From: JAAXGX01 sp965203565 | Lineage (GTDB): Bacteria > Acidobacteriota > Vicinamibacteria > Vicinamibacterales > UBA8438 | Length of the DNA stretch: 64,000 nucleotides | Reading direction: 5' to 3' | NCBI GenBank assembly: GCA_965203565.1 | Contig: OZ241896.1 | Coordinates: 3,658,001-3,722,000, forward strand | Shown here: one piece after another, positions 1 through 9,159 of the stretch | Numbering within the stretch: the first letter of the stretch is position 1 | How the letters are laid out: every line of letters begins with the position of its first letter | Position numbers and translations under genes: made by a program | The notes under the pieces: generated by a model | The model's input: the letters and a program-made list of their open reading frames with translations, nothing else | What the model was told of the DNA's origin: nothing | Databases searched by the model: none

Positions 1-125
1 TCGAACGCCTGCGGCGACGTCACCTCGTGGATCAGGTGGAGTCCGACGAACAGCTGCGTCTGCCCGGTCGGCAGCCGCCGCACGGCATGCAGGTCCCAGA
101 CTTTCCGGAGGAGGGTCTTGCCCAT
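1..125 (-). CDS. leuC: 3-isopropylmalate dehydratase large subunit, N-terminal fragment
   Basis: The window edge cuts this gene, leaving the first 41 codons. Reading down from the ATG at 125 the peptide begins MGKTLLRKVWDLHAVRRL and runs into LFVGLHLIHEVTSPQAF. That is the highly conserved opening of LeuC, the [4Fe-4S] aconitase-family subunit that isomerises 2- to 3-isopropylmalate in leucine synthesis. The Fe-S ligands and active site lie outside the window. It follows the DUF4340 gene by about 20 bp on the same strand, so it may be read as the last gene of the ABC-export operon, although the functions look unrelated. Confidence 0.9.
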   Translation of the reverse strand, partial: MGKTLLRKVWDLHAVRRLPTGQTQLFVGLHLIHEVTSPQAF

Positions 126-145
126 CGCGGGATCGTGTCCGGCTG

Positions 146-1456
146 TCAGGCCTGCTCGTCCTCGACGTCCTTCAGGAACTCCTCGCTCGGCCGGTGGATC
201 CGGCCGTAGCTGCCGGCGTCGATCACGTAGTACCAGCCGGCGAAGCGCTCGGCGAGCAGCTCCGCCTTCTCGCGGCCCTCGCGCACCTTCTGCTCCCAGG
301 AGGCGCGGGCGTCGGCGTCCGAGGCGTCCGGCTCGGGCAGGACCGACTCGTCGAACTCCGCCGTGATGAAGACGTACCGGTTCTCGCCGGCGCCGGTCTC
401 CTCCGCGTCGCTCGTCGCGTCGCCCACCGCCACCGCGTCGCCGCTGCCGTAGACGATCTCGCCGAACCGGAGGGTGTAGCGCACCCCTTCGTCGGTCAGG
501 ACGAGCAGCTCGCCGTCGTTCGACAGCAGGCCGCCCTCGGCCGTCGGGTAGAAGCCGCGGCTGGTCAGCGTCCGCACGTCGGCCTGGCTGATCCGCCCCG
601 CCTCGAACGCTTGGCGCAGGTTGCCCGACAGGCCGGGCGGCTTGGGCCGCACGCCGGCGATCTTCATCGTCATGACTGCGCCGATCAGCAGGTTGACCTG
701 GACCGAGTCGACCTCCTTCCCGGCCGGCGCGGCGTTGGCGCTCCAGTCGTCGTCGCCGTCGCGGTCGAGGACGAATTCGCCGCGGCGGACCACCGAGAGC
801 GTCCGCTCGTCGATGAAGTAGTCGTTGAGGGTGATCCGCCGGACCGCGTCGCGCTCCACGTCGAGCAGGTTCGTCTCGATCCAGTCCTCGAACGCCGTCG
901 AGATGCGGGCTTCGAACCGCGCGGCGTACACCCGTTTCTGCCCCGGCGCGCGGACGAACCGCAGGCCCGGGCGGCCGGCCGCCGGACGGCCGACGATCAG
1001 GTCGGCCAGCACCCGCTCGTCAGGCGCCCGGAACGTGATCCGGGCGCCGCGCCCCTGGAGGGTGCTGGTCGTGTCGTCGGCCGGATCGACCACCCCCAGC
1101 GACTCGTGGTCGGCGACGTTGTCGGACCGGAAATCCTCCTTGACGAGGGCGATGACGTCGGCGGCGGCGTTGGCCAGCCGCTCGGCGCCGTCGGCCGGAT
1201 AGTCGTGGTGCGACGGGATCGTCCAGAGGCCGTTCCGGTTGGTCACCTTGAACGGCGTGGCGGAGGCCGTCGCCTCGTCGAACTCGATCACCTCCAGGGT
1301 CGCCGCCGCCTCCGGGTCGGTGAACTCGGGGAAGAACGGCTCGCCCACGTCGAAGAATGCGTCGGGGACCGCCCGACGCGGCGCGCTCACCAGCGCCGTC
1401 ACGCCCAGCAGGACCGCGACGCCCGCCACGATCAGCGTCCGCTTCAGCTCGCTCAT
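146..1456 (-). CDS. DUF4340 domain protein of a GldFG-type ABC operon
   Basis: A 436-residue protein with one N-terminal membrane anchor (residues about 8-25) followed by a periplasmic region. It contains repeated DUF4340-like modules, with stretches such as TPFKVTNRNGLWTIPSH and RADVRTLTSRGFYP-like segments typical of the family. The acidic C-terminal half contains a 'GWYYVIDAGSYGRI' end. DUF4340 proteins are regularly encoded directly after GldG-like proteins; their biochemical role is unknown. Its ATG overlaps the stop of the upstream fusion gene (ATGA, 1453-1456), which points to translational coupling. Likely an accessory periplasmic subunit of the exporter. Confidence 0.82.
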   Translation of the reverse strand: MSELKRTLIVAGVAVLLGVTALVSAPRRAVPDAFFDVGEPFFPEFTDPEAAATLEVIEFDEATASATPFKVTNRNGLWTIPSHHDYPADGAERLANAAADVIALVKEDFRSDNVADHESLGVVDPADDTTSTLQGRGARITFRAPDERVLADLIVGRPAAGRPGLRFVRAPGQKRVYAARFEARISTAFEDWIETNLLDVERDAVRRITLNDYFIDERTLSVVRRGEFVLDRDGDDDWSANAAPAGKEVDSVQVNLLIGAVMTMKIAGVRPKPPGLSGNLRQAFEAGRISQADVRTLTSRGFYPTAEGGLLSNDGELLVLTDEGVRYTLRFGEIVYGSGDAVAVGDATSDAEETGAGENRYVFITAEFDESVLPEPDASDADARASWEQKVREGREKAELLAERFAGWYYVIDAGSYGRIHRPSEEFLKDVEDEQA

Positions 1457-4275
1457 GATTCATCCCTCAGCCGGTGCGCCGCCGCCGCGCCCTCCCGCTC
1501 GCGGCGCTGGCGGCGGAGCAGAATGACCACCCCCACGGCGAAGACCGGAATCGGCGGCAGCAGCACCGCGAACGTCTGGATCGACGTCTGGATCCGGCGG
1601 ATCTGCGCCTCCATGTTCTCGCGGCTGGCCCGGATCTTCGTGTTCTTCTCCGCCTCGATGTTGGTCGAGAGCACTTCGAGCCGGCGGTTCTCGACCTCTT
1701 CGAGGTTGCGCACCATGATCTGCTTCGTCTGCGCGTCGATGTCGGTCCGGCTCCGGAGCTCCTCGACGCGCTCGTCGAGCCGCGCCTGCGCCTCCTCTAT
1801 CGCCTGCTCGGCCTCTTCCTCCGCCTGCTGCTCGTCCTGCGCCCGCTGCTCGGTGAACTGCGCCGTCTGCGCCTCCACCCGCTCCAGCGTCCGGTGGCGG
1901 GCGCGCCGGCTCCGCAGGTCGATGAACGAGTCGTCCCCGACGAGCAGGTCCATGGCGTTGAGAAAGAAGGTGACGTTGTCGAAGTTGAGGTCGCCGATCG
2001 CCTGCTCGCGGATGGCGAAGAACTGCTCGCCGACGAAGTCGATGTCGGCCACCACTATCAGGTCGACGCCCGGGTCGCCGCCGCCCGTCTCTGCCGACTC
2101 GGCGCCGCCGTCCCCGTCGTCCGCGCCCGCTTCGGACGTCCCTTCCGCCTCCGCCTCCCGATCCGCCGCGCCCGCAGCGCCGCCGGCGTCCGCGGCGGCT
2201 GCCTCATCTGACCGATCCTGATCGGCCTCGCCGGCCGGCGCCGGCGGCGCGGACGACCGGACGCGGGCGGCGACGACGTAGTCCTGCTCGTCCTGCTCGC
2301 GGGGCGGCTCCGGGTTGATCTGCGGTCCGAACGGCGTGCTCCGGACGATGGAGAAGTAGCCGTTCGTGCCCGAGGCCGCGCCGGACCGGAGCAGCGGCTG
2401 GAACTCGACGCCGGCGTCTTCCGCCGGCCCGAGATAGCCCGGCCAGAGGAAGACGAGCTCCTGCAGGTCGGCGGTGACGTCGACCTCGGGGTTGAACGTC
2501 CGCTCGTTCCGGTTGCCCCGCCCGAGGAAGACGACGTCGTCGGGCATGTGCGCCAGCTCGGGGTGCGGGTTGTAGCTGTCCCACACGATCCGCGTCGGCT
2601 CCCAGTCGACGCCCAGGCCGGCCATCCACTGCCGCACGTTGCCGCGCGGGCCGGGGCGGGCCGAGCCGGGCGGATAGGCGAACGGGTTGCCGTCGCCGAC
2701 CCATTCGGTGGGCGAAAGCTGCGGGTTGATCGCCGGCATCGGATCGACCAGCAGCATGGCCGGCGTCCCGCCCCGGATGACGTCGGCGACGCGCCCCATC
2801 TCGTCGGTCTGCATCGACGACGGCAGCGGCACGAGCAGCGCGTCCACTTCCACGTCGATCGGCTGCTCCGGATCGACCGGCAGCACTTCGTACTGCTTGC
2901 GGAGCTCGGCGACGACCGGCCAGGCCGGATCGAACCGGTTCCGCCGGTAGTCGACGCCGCCGACCAGGTTCATCATCGTGCGCACCACGCCGATCCGCTT
3001 CCGCTCCGCGCCGGCCACCACCCGGATGCTGCGCACCACCTCGTACTCGGTCGGCAGCCCGCGGTCGAAGAACGGGATCACCTGCTCCTCGGCGCCGCAC
3101 GTGAACGCGACTCCCATGAAGACGTCGGTGACTTCGGCCCGGGTCGAGCCGACGTCGCGGACCTGCCGCGGGCCGATGCCGAACGTCTCCCGTGCGTCGC
3201 GCGCGGCGTCGCTGAACGGCTCGGCGTCGTGAACCAGCACCTGCACCCGCGGTCCGGCCAGCGCGTCTATCTCCTGCAGCACGCTGACGAGGTTCGACCG
3301 GGCCTGCACGAACGTCTCCGGAACCTCGGGACTGATGAACGCCTGGATGAAGACCGGGCGGTCGTCGGGCAGCTCGTCGAGCAGCGCCCGGGTCTCGCGG
3401 CTCAGCGAGTGGAGCCGCTCCGCCGTCACGTCGAGCCGGAAGCCGGCGCGGGCCGCGATCGCGCCCACGCTGACCAGCGCCACGGCGACGGCGGCGGCCC
3501 GGACCGCGTGATGCAGCCACATCGGGTAGCCGTCGGCCCTGGCCGGCCAGTGGCGGCGGGAGAGGACCAGCACGTTGAGGTACAGGAAGCCTGCGCCGAC
3601 CGCCGTGAAGTACGCCGTTGCGGTCAGGCTGACGATCCCCTTGGCGAAGTCCTGGAAGTGCGTCCCGACGGCCACCGCCAGCAGCCAGCGCTCGAGCGTC
3701 GGGCTGAACGCGCCGGCCGCCCCGCTCGCCGCGATGAAGACGGCGCAGAACAGCGCCCCGAGCACGAACCCGATCGTCGCGTTGCGGGTCAGGAGCGACG
3801 CCAGCATCCCGACCGCGATCAGCGCCGCCCCCATGAGCCAGTACCCGACGTAGTTGCTGAACATCAGGCCGACGTCGGGGCTGCCGAGCGAGAAGAGGAC
3901 CCCGACGTAGCTCAGCGCCAGCACGAGCGACGCGGTGTAGATGCCCAGCGTCGCCGCGTACTTCCCGAGCACCACTTCGAGGTCGGTCGCCGGCAGGGTG
4001 AGCAGCAGTTCGTCGGTCCCCAGCTTGTGCTCCTCCGCCCAGACGCTCATCGTGAGCGCGGGGACGAAGAACAGCAGGAGGAACGGATACAGGCCGTTGA
4101 GCTGGTCGAGGTTGGCCAGGTTCTGCAGGAAGAACCGGTCCTGCCAGAACGCCGCGCCGGCGCTGATGAAGATGAACAGCGTGATGAAGACGTATCCGGT
4201 CGGGTTGCTGAAGTACAGCAGCAGGTCGCGCTTGGCGACCGCCCGGATCACGGCGAGGTTCGGTCGTGCGATCAT
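1453..4275 (-). CDS. ABC-2 permease fused to GldG-like auxiliary domain (GldF-GldG fusion)
   Basis: 940 residues starting at the ATG at 4275, which overlaps the ATPase stop as ATGA. The reading frame stays open further upstream, but that extension lies antisense-like inside the ATPase gene and is not native. Residues about 1-250 are an ABC-2 type permease with six hydrophobic segments (start MIARPNLAVIRAVAKRDLLL). The middle is a large extracytoplasmic GldG/ABC_transp_aux domain. Near the end there is a low-complexity acidic-Ala linker, a glutamate-rich coiled coil and a last membrane helix. In Flavobacteria GldF and GldG are separate; here they are one polypeptide. Substrate is unknown. Confidence 0.85.
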   Translation of the reverse strand: MIARPNLAVIRAVAKRDLLLYFSNPTGYVFITLFIFISAGAAFWQDRFFLQNLANLDQLNGLYPFLLLFFVPALTMSVWAEEHKLGTDELLLTLPATDLEVVLGKYAATLGIYTASLVLALSYVGVLFSLGSPDVGLMFSNYVGYWLMGAALIAVGMLASLLTRNATIGFVLGALFCAVFIAASGAAGAFSPTLERWLLAVAVGTHFQDFAKGIVSLTATAYFTAVGAGFLYLNVLVLSRRHWPARADGYPMWLHHAVRAAAVAVALVSVGAIAARAGFRLDVTAERLHSLSRETRALLDELPDDRPVFIQAFISPEVPETFVQARSNLVSVLQEIDALAGPRVQVLVHDAEPFSDAARDARETFGIGPRQVRDVGSTRAEVTDVFMGVAFTCGAEEQVIPFFDRGLPTEYEVVRSIRVVAGAERKRIGVVRTMMNLVGGVDYRRNRFDPAWPVVAELRKQYEVLPVDPEQPIDVEVDALLVPLPSSMQTDEMGRVADVIRGGTPAMLLVDPMPAINPQLSPTEWVGDGNPFAYPPGSARPGPRGNVRQWMAGLGVDWEPTRIVWDSYNPHPELAHMPDDVVFLGRGNRNERTFNPEVDVTADLQELVFLWPGYLGPAEDAGVEFQPLLRSGAASGTNGYFSIVRSTPFGPQINPEPPREQDEQDYVVAARVRSSAPPAPAGEADQDRSDEAAAADAGGAAGAADREAEAEGTSEAGADDGDGGAESAETGGGDPGVDLIVVADIDFVGEQFFAIREQAIGDLNFDNVTFFLNAMDLLVGDDSFIDLRSRRARHRTLERVEAQTAQFTEQRAQDEQQAEEEAEQAIEEAQARLDERVEELRSRTDIDAQTKQIMVRNLEEVENRRLEVLSTNIEAEKNTKIRASRENMEAQIRRIQTSIQTFAVLLPPIPVFAVGVVILLRRQRREREGAAAAHRLRDES

Positions 4276-5084
4276 GACGCGCTCCCCCGGCTTGCGCCTT
4301 CGGCTCCGGCGGCGTCGGCGGCGCCCGACGACCCGGGCGGCGGCGACTCGCCCCGGTTGGTCAGGCGGTGGAACGGCTCCTCTATCGAACCGTTCTCCTT
4401 CAGCTCGTCGAGCGCGCCGTCGAACACCAGACGCCCGCCGTCGACCAGCAGCACGCGGTCGGCGGTCGCCTCGGCCTCGTGCAGGATGTGGGTCGAGACG
4501 AGCAGCGTCTTGGTCCGGCGGAGGCGCCGGAGGTTCTCGCGGAACTGCCGGATCTGGTTCGGGTCGAGGCCGGCGGTCGGCTCGTCCATGATCAGGACGT
4601 CCGGATCGTGCAGCAGCGCCTGCGCCAGCCCCACGCGCTGCTTGAGTCCCTTCGACAGCCGGCCGATCGGCTTCTCGATCACCAGCTGCAGCGCGCACAG
4701 GTCGACGACGGCGTCGATCCGCCGCTTCAGCGCGCCGCCGAGCTCGCGCGCCTCGCCGAAGAAGGTCAGCAGCTCCAGCGGCGTCATGTCGGGATAGAGG
4801 GGGCCGTTCTCCGGCAGGTAGCCCAGGCGCCGCGAGGCTTCGATGCGCTGCGCCCGCACGTCGAGGCCGGCGATCGACGCGCTGCCGGCGCTCGGCGCGA
4901 GGTAGCCGGTCAGCATCCGCATCAGCGTCGTCTTCCCCGCGCCGTTCGGCCCGAGGAACGCCACGATCTGGCCCTGGGGAATCGAGAAGGAGATGTCGCG
5001 CACCGCGACGAACGGGCCGTAGAACTTGCTCAGCCCGTTCGCCTCGATCATCGGCGCGCCCGATCCGCGCTCCGCCGCATCCAT
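4272..5084 (-). CDS. ABC transporter ATP-binding protein, GldA-like
   Basis: A 270-residue ATPase. Walker A is GPNGAGKTT with Lys51, the signature is LSKGLKQ at 144-150 and Walker B is VLIMDE ending at Glu168. It energises the permease fusion encoded immediately downstream (4-bp overlap). The start at 5084 is favoured over the internal Met12 because GGAGG lies 7 bases upstream of it. Sequence and context match ATPases of the GldA/NosF type rather than importers. This is the first gene of a four-gene block that ends at leuC. Confidence 0.9.
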   Translation of the reverse strand: MDAAERGSGAPMIEANGLSKFYGPFVAVRDISFSIPQGQIVAFLGPNGAGKTTLMRMLTGYLAPSAGSASIAGLDVRAQRIEASRRLGYLPENGPLYPDMTPLELLTFFGEARELGGALKRRIDAVVDLCALQLVIEKPIGRLSKGLKQRVGLAQALLHDPDVLIMDEPTAGLDPNQIRQFRENLRRLRRTKTLLVSTHILHEAEATADRVLLVDGGRLVFDGALDELKENGSIEEPFHRLTNRGESPPPGSSGAADAAGAEGASRGSAS

Positions 5085-5229
5085 GCGTTCGCCTCCGTAC
5101 GTCCGAACGCCGACTCCGTATTTTGACGCCGCACGGCCGCCAATGGCCGGGACGGCGGCGCCGCCCCGGAAGAAACGTCCGCCGCCCGCCGCCGCAGGGA
5201 ATGCGGACCGCCGGTCGAGCAGGGCTGTG

Positions 5230-6942
5230 TCAGGCGACGGTGTGCTCGCGGTCGCCGATCTCGTCCCGGCGCCGCCGCTTGCGCGACGACGGCCGGCGCG
5301 GTTCGACGAAGGTGCTCAACCGCCCGCTGCGGGCCGGCTCCCGCAACTTGCGGAGCGCCGCCGCCTCGATCTGGCGGATCCGCTCCCGCGTCAGCGAGAA
5401 CTTCTCGCCGAGCTCCGCCAGCGTCGGCTCGGCCCCGTCGTTCAGGCCGAACCGCATCCGGATCACCTCGCGCTCCTTCTGGCTGAGCGTGTCGAGCACC
5501 GACTCGGTCTGCCGGCGCAGATCGAAGGCGATGGTCGACTCGGCGGGGCTGACCGCCTGGCGATCCTCGATGAAGTCGCCGAACTGGCTCTCCTCGCCGT
5601 CGCCGATCGGCGAATCGAGCGACACGACGGTCTGGGCGATCCGCCGGGCCTTGCGCACGACGGAGACCGGCAGGTCGGAACGCTCGGCCAGCTCGCGCAC
5701 GGTCGGCTCGCGGCCGAGGTCGCGCATCAAGGTCTGGCCCGCGCGGTTCAGCTTGTTCAGCGTCTCGATCATGTGGACCGGGATCCGGATGGTCCGGGCC
5801 TGGTCTGCGATGGCGCGCGTGATCGCCTGGCGGATCCACCAGGTCGCATACGTGGAGAACTTGAATCCGCGGCGGTAGTCGAACTTGTCGACCGCGCGCA
5901 TCAGTCCGATGTTCCCCTCCTGGATCAGATCGAGAAAGGCGAGGCCGCGGTTCGCGTACTTCTTCGCCACCGAGACGACGAGCCGCAGGTTCGCTTCGGT
6001 CAGCTCCTTCCGGGCCCGGTCGGCGTGCATCGAGCCGCGGACGATCGCCTTCTGGATGCGCGCGAGGTCGTCGGCCGTCTCCGCGTGCTCCTTCCGGCGC
6101 GCGGCGGCGGCGCGCGGCTCCTCCGGCGCGGCGGCGCCGGACGGCCGCCGCTCGTCCGCGGCCGACCGCCGCTGCCGCTCGATGCGCCGGAGGGCGCCGG
6201 CGGCGGCGTCGACCCGGTCGACGAAGCGCTGCCGGACTTCCGGCGTGAACCCGATGGCGCGCACCGCCCGCGAAAGCGCGACGTGCGCCCGGAGCAGGCG
6301 CAACGTCGTCCGCGCCGACAACCGCCCGTACCGCTTCCGCGTCGCCGCCGCGCGGTTCCGGCGCGCGGTCAGCTCCCTGAGCGCCGCCTCCACCTTCGCG
6401 ACGCCGAGGAAGAAACGCCGCTTGCGGTTGGCCAACTGGCGGTCCGTCAACTCCGCATCCGGCAGCACGACCAGCTCCTGCAGGTCGTAATCGCCGTCCC
6501 GGAGCTCCCGCGCGATCTCGACCGCCTGCCGCGCCACGGTCAGGCTCCGCGAGAGCGCGATCATCACCCGCTTCTCGCCGCGCTCGATCCGCCGGGCTAT
6601 CGCCACTTCGCCTTCCCGCGTGAGGAGCGGCACCCGGCTCATCTGCCGGAGGTAGGTCCGGACCAGATCCTGGCCCTGATCCGATTCCTCCCCGGCCGGA
6701 TGCACTTCCGCCTCGGGTATCACCCGCAGCGGCGCGCGCCGGCCGGCGTCGATCTCGAGCTGATCGGCCGACCCTTCGACCTCGATCCCCTGGCTTTCGA
6801 GCTCCTGCAACAGAACGGCGACGTCGTCGGACTCGACGTCGGCGGCCATGTGCTCTATCACCTGATCGATGGTGACGAAGCCTCGCTCCTGGCCGACGGT
6901 CACCAGCTCTCGCACCAAGTCGTGTCTGTCCTGCGTCAACAA
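5230..6942 (-). CDS. rpoD: RNA polymerase primary sigma factor (sigma-70, RpoD/SigA)
   Basis: 570 residues. A region 1.1-like N-terminus (VTIDQVIEHM) precedes region 1.2 (DLVRTYLRQMSRVPLLTREGE... start). A long Arg/Ala-rich non-conserved insert follows. Region 2 reads DLIQEGNIGLMRAVDKFDYR with FSTYATWWIRQAI, region 3 has PVHMIETLNKLNRA, and region 4 has a helix-turn-helix around LTRERIRQIEAAALRKLR. This identifies the housekeeping sigma factor that directs transcription of most genes. The start appears to be TTG at 6942, with GGAG upstream. A short basic tail follows region 4.2. The gene stands alone on the minus strand. Confidence 0.95.
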   Translation of the reverse strand: MLTQDRHDLVRELVTVGQERGFVTIDQVIEHMAADVESDDVAVLLQELESQGIEVEGSADQLEIDAGRRAPLRVIPEAEVHPAGEESDQGQDLVRTYLRQMSRVPLLTREGEVAIARRIERGEKRVMIALSRSLTVARQAVEIARELRDGDYDLQELVVLPDAELTDRQLANRKRRFFLGVAKVEAALRELTARRNRAAATRKRYGRLSARTTLRLLRAHVALSRAVRAIGFTPEVRQRFVDRVDAAAGALRRIERQRRSAADERRPSGAAAPEEPRAAAARRKEHAETADDLARIQKAIVRGSMHADRARKELTEANLRLVVSVAKKYANRGLAFLDLIQEGNIGLMRAVDKFDYRRGFKFSTYATWWIRQAITRAIADQARTIRIPVHMIETLNKLNRAGQTLMRDLGREPTVRELAERSDLPVSVVRKARRIAQTVVSLDSPIGDGEESQFGDFIEDRQAVSPAESTIAFDLRRQTESVLDTLSQKEREVIRMRFGLNDGAEPTLAELGEKFSLTRERIRQIEAAALRKLREPARSGRLSTFVEPRRPSSRKRRRRDEIGDREHTVA

Positions 6943-7345
6943 CCGGCTCCTCTCGACCCGCGCGTACGCCGCAGGCGAATCAGCACTGAGTTACGTGGTG
7001 GGGTACGGCAAAATCTCCCGCCGCAGCATCAGACGCACGGCGGGAGCCATTTGTTTCAGTGAACTTTCGCTGATTTTATCACCGCTCCGACCCGGAAGTC
7101 TCGCTTTTTTTGCAACACCCCGCGACGACCGGGGCTGCATCCCAGGTTCATCGGCCGTCGTCCCGCCGAAGATTAGGTGGGTGATGCGCTCGGCGGGCAT
7201 TGCGGGCGTGAGCCGGCGCCGCGGGCCGCGGACGACGCGCCGTGCTCTCCGGTCCGGCCGGCCCCGGACCGGGTCGATCGCCGTTTCGAAGCGGCGGCGC
7301 CGAGGCCGCGAGATTCCCACAGGTCCACAGCGCTTCGTCGTCGAT
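6943..7345. other. intergenic region upstream of rpoD
   Basis: About 400 bases without a convincing gene. The central part (roughly 7050-7110) is clearly richer in A/T than its surroundings, with a run of seven T, and probably contains the rpoD promoter reading leftwards. I could not fix -35/-10 boxes. A 124-codon open frame runs through it on the minus strand, but its Arg-rich composition is that of random GC-rich sequence. The right end overlaps the first part of a 78-bp repeat shared with the IS element near 18.6 kb. Confidence 0.6.
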
Positions 7346-7371
7346 TTACTCACACGGAAAACCACGGCATG
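7294..7371 (+). repeat. dispersed repeat, copy A (3' end of nadE)
   Basis: The first 42 bases (7294-7335, containing GATTCCCACAGGTCCACAGC) reappear almost exactly, inverted, at 18672-18713 inside the IS481-like element. After a divergent stretch of about 22 bases, both copies resume with AAAACCACGGCATG (7358-7371 here). The repeat spans the nadE stop codon, so the last few NadE residues (CRGFPCE) are encoded in it. Either the mobile element once carried this piece, or both are copies of a small dispersed element. Confidence 0.75.
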
Positions 7372-9109
7372 CTTCCGCCCGCGGCCGGTAGCGGTTGGTG
7401 ATCGGCAGCCGCCGGTCCTTGCCGAAGGCGCGTGTCGAGATCCGGACGCCGGGCGGCGCCTGCCGGCGCTTGTACTCCGCGCGGTCGACGAGCTGCACGA
7501 CGCGCTCCACCGTCTCGCGGTCGAAGCCGAGCGCCACGACCTCGGCCGGGCTCCGGTCCTGCTCGACGTACGCTTCGAGGATGCCGTCGAGCAGGTCGTA
7601 GGGGGGCAGGCTGTCGGAGTCGCGCTGGTCGGGGCGGAGCTCGGCCGTCGGCGGCTTGTCGAGGATCCGTTGCGGGATCGTTTCCTCGTTGCGGTTGCGC
7701 CAGCGGGCCAGCCGGTAGACCCAGGTCTTCAGGACGTCCTTCAGCACCGCGAAGCCGCCGGCCATGTCGCCGTACAGCGTGGCGTAGCCGACGCTCATCT
7801 CGCTCTTGTTGCCGGTGGCGAGCACCAACCAGCCGAACTTGTTCGAGAGCGCCATCAGCAGGTTGCCCCGGATGCGCGCCTGGAGGTTCTCCTCCGCGAC
7901 GTTCGGCGCCGCGCCGGCGAACGGCTCCGCCAGCGTCGCGCCGTACGCCGCCGCCAGATCCTCTATCGGCAGCTCCAGCAGCCGGACGCCGAGCCGGCGG
8001 GCGAGGACCGCCGCATCGTCCCGGTTCATCTCCGCCGTGTAGCGCGACGGCATCGAAACCGCGGTCACCGCATCCGGTTCGATCGCGTCGGCGGCGACGG
8101 TGAGCGCCAGCGCGGAGTCGATGCCGCCCGACAGGCCGAGCACCACCCCCGGAAACCGGTTCTTGCGGACGTAGTCGGCGGTTCCGAGGGTCAGCGCGCG
8201 GTAGATTTCCGCCTCGGGCGTCAGCAGGCGCCGCCGCGGCCGGGGCGGCGGCGGGGGGGCTTCCGGCCGCCCGCCGTCCTGGAGGGCGATGGTCGTGACC
8301 TGCTCGGCCGCGGCGCGCCGCCGCGGAGCCGCCGCGCGCGCCGCCCGCGCTTGCTCCGGCTCGACATCGACGATCAGCAGATCCTCCTCGAACTGCGCGC
8401 CCCGCGCGATGACCGCGCCATCCGGGCCGATGACGAGGCTGTGGCCGTCGAAGACCAGCTCGTCCTGGCCGCCGACCGCATTGCAGAACGCGAGGAAGCA
8501 GCGGTGATCGCGGCAGCGGGCGGCGAACAGCGCCTCCCGTTCGCGCCCTTTCCCCTGGTGGTAGGGCGACGCGGACAGGTTGAGCAGCACCTCCGCGCCT
8601 CCCGCCGCCGCCCACTCCGCCGGACCGCCCGGCGCCCAGACGTCCTCGCAGACCGTCACGCCGAGCCGGTGACCACCTAGCGCGATCACCATCGCCGCGT
8701 CCCCCGGCGCGAAGTAGCGGCGCTCGTCGAAGACGGCGTAGTTCGGCAGATGGTGCTTGTGGTGGGTCGCCGCCACCGCGCCGTCCGCCAGCACCGCCGC
8801 GCCGTTGTGAAGGGTCGGTCCGTCCGGCGGCCCGTCCCGCCGCGGAACGCCGCCCACCGGCGCGCCGACGATCGCCGCGACGCCGCGGACGCCGGCGGCC
8901 AGATCCTGCAGCGCGGCGGCGGCGGCCTGCACGAAACCGGGCTTGAGCAGCAAATCCTCCGGCGGATAGCCGGTGATCGCAAGCTCCGGGAAGACGACGA
9001 CAGCGGCCCCGCGGTCGCGCGCCTCCCGAACGCCGGCGCGGATGCGCTCGACGTTGCCGTCGACGTCGCCGACCGGCAGGTCGATCTGACAGAGCGCGAG
9101 ACGGAGCAT
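7346..9109 (-). CDS. nadE: glutamine-hydrolysing NAD+ synthetase
   Basis: 587 residues. The N-terminal nitrilase-type amidase domain has its Glu42-Lys118-Cys154 triad visible in FPELAITGYP, HHKHHLPNYAVFDE and GVTVCEDVW. The C-terminal synthetase has the PP-loop GLSGGIDSALAL around residue 325, then SMPSRYT and the NKSEMSVGYATLYGDMAGGF motif. It converts deamido-NAD, ATP and glutamine to NAD+, the last step of cofactor synthesis, using ammonia channelled between domains. The ATG at 9109 opens MLRLALCQIDLPVGD, the usual family start; longer upstream extension is Arg-rich noise. The last residues fall in a dispersed repeat. Confidence 0.94.
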   Translation of the reverse strand: MLRLALCQIDLPVGDVDGNVERIRAGVREARDRGAAVVVFPELAITGYPPEDLLLKPGFVQAAAAALQDLAAGVRGVAAIVGAPVGGVPRRDGPPDGPTLHNGAAVLADGAVAATHHKHHLPNYAVFDERRYFAPGDAAMVIALGGHRLGVTVCEDVWAPGGPAEWAAAGGAEVLLNLSASPYHQGKGREREALFAARCRDHRCFLAFCNAVGGQDELVFDGHSLVIGPDGAVIARGAQFEEDLLIVDVEPEQARAARAAAPRRRAAAEQVTTIALQDGGRPEAPPPPPRPRRRLLTPEAEIYRALTLGTADYVRKNRFPGVVLGLSGGIDSALALTVAADAIEPDAVTAVSMPSRYTAEMNRDDAAVLARRLGVRLLELPIEDLAAAYGATLAEPFAGAAPNVAEENLQARIRGNLLMALSNKFGWLVLATGNKSEMSVGYATLYGDMAGGFAVLKDVLKTWVYRLARWRNRNEETIPQRILDKPPTAELRPDQRDSDSLPPYDLLDGILEAYVEQDRSPAEVVALGFDRETVERVVQLVDRAEYKRRQAPPGVRISTRAFGKDRRLPITNRYRPRAEACRGFPCE

Positions 9110-9159
9110 CCGCCCCACGATATCACCACGCCGGTCACGTATCGGCCAGCGCGCGGCCG

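Noticed and set aside
6991..7365. A 124-codon open frame between rpoD and nadE
   Set aside because: Arg/Pro-rich with no recognisable motif, overlaps the nadE stop and a dispersed repeat. Likely fortuitous.
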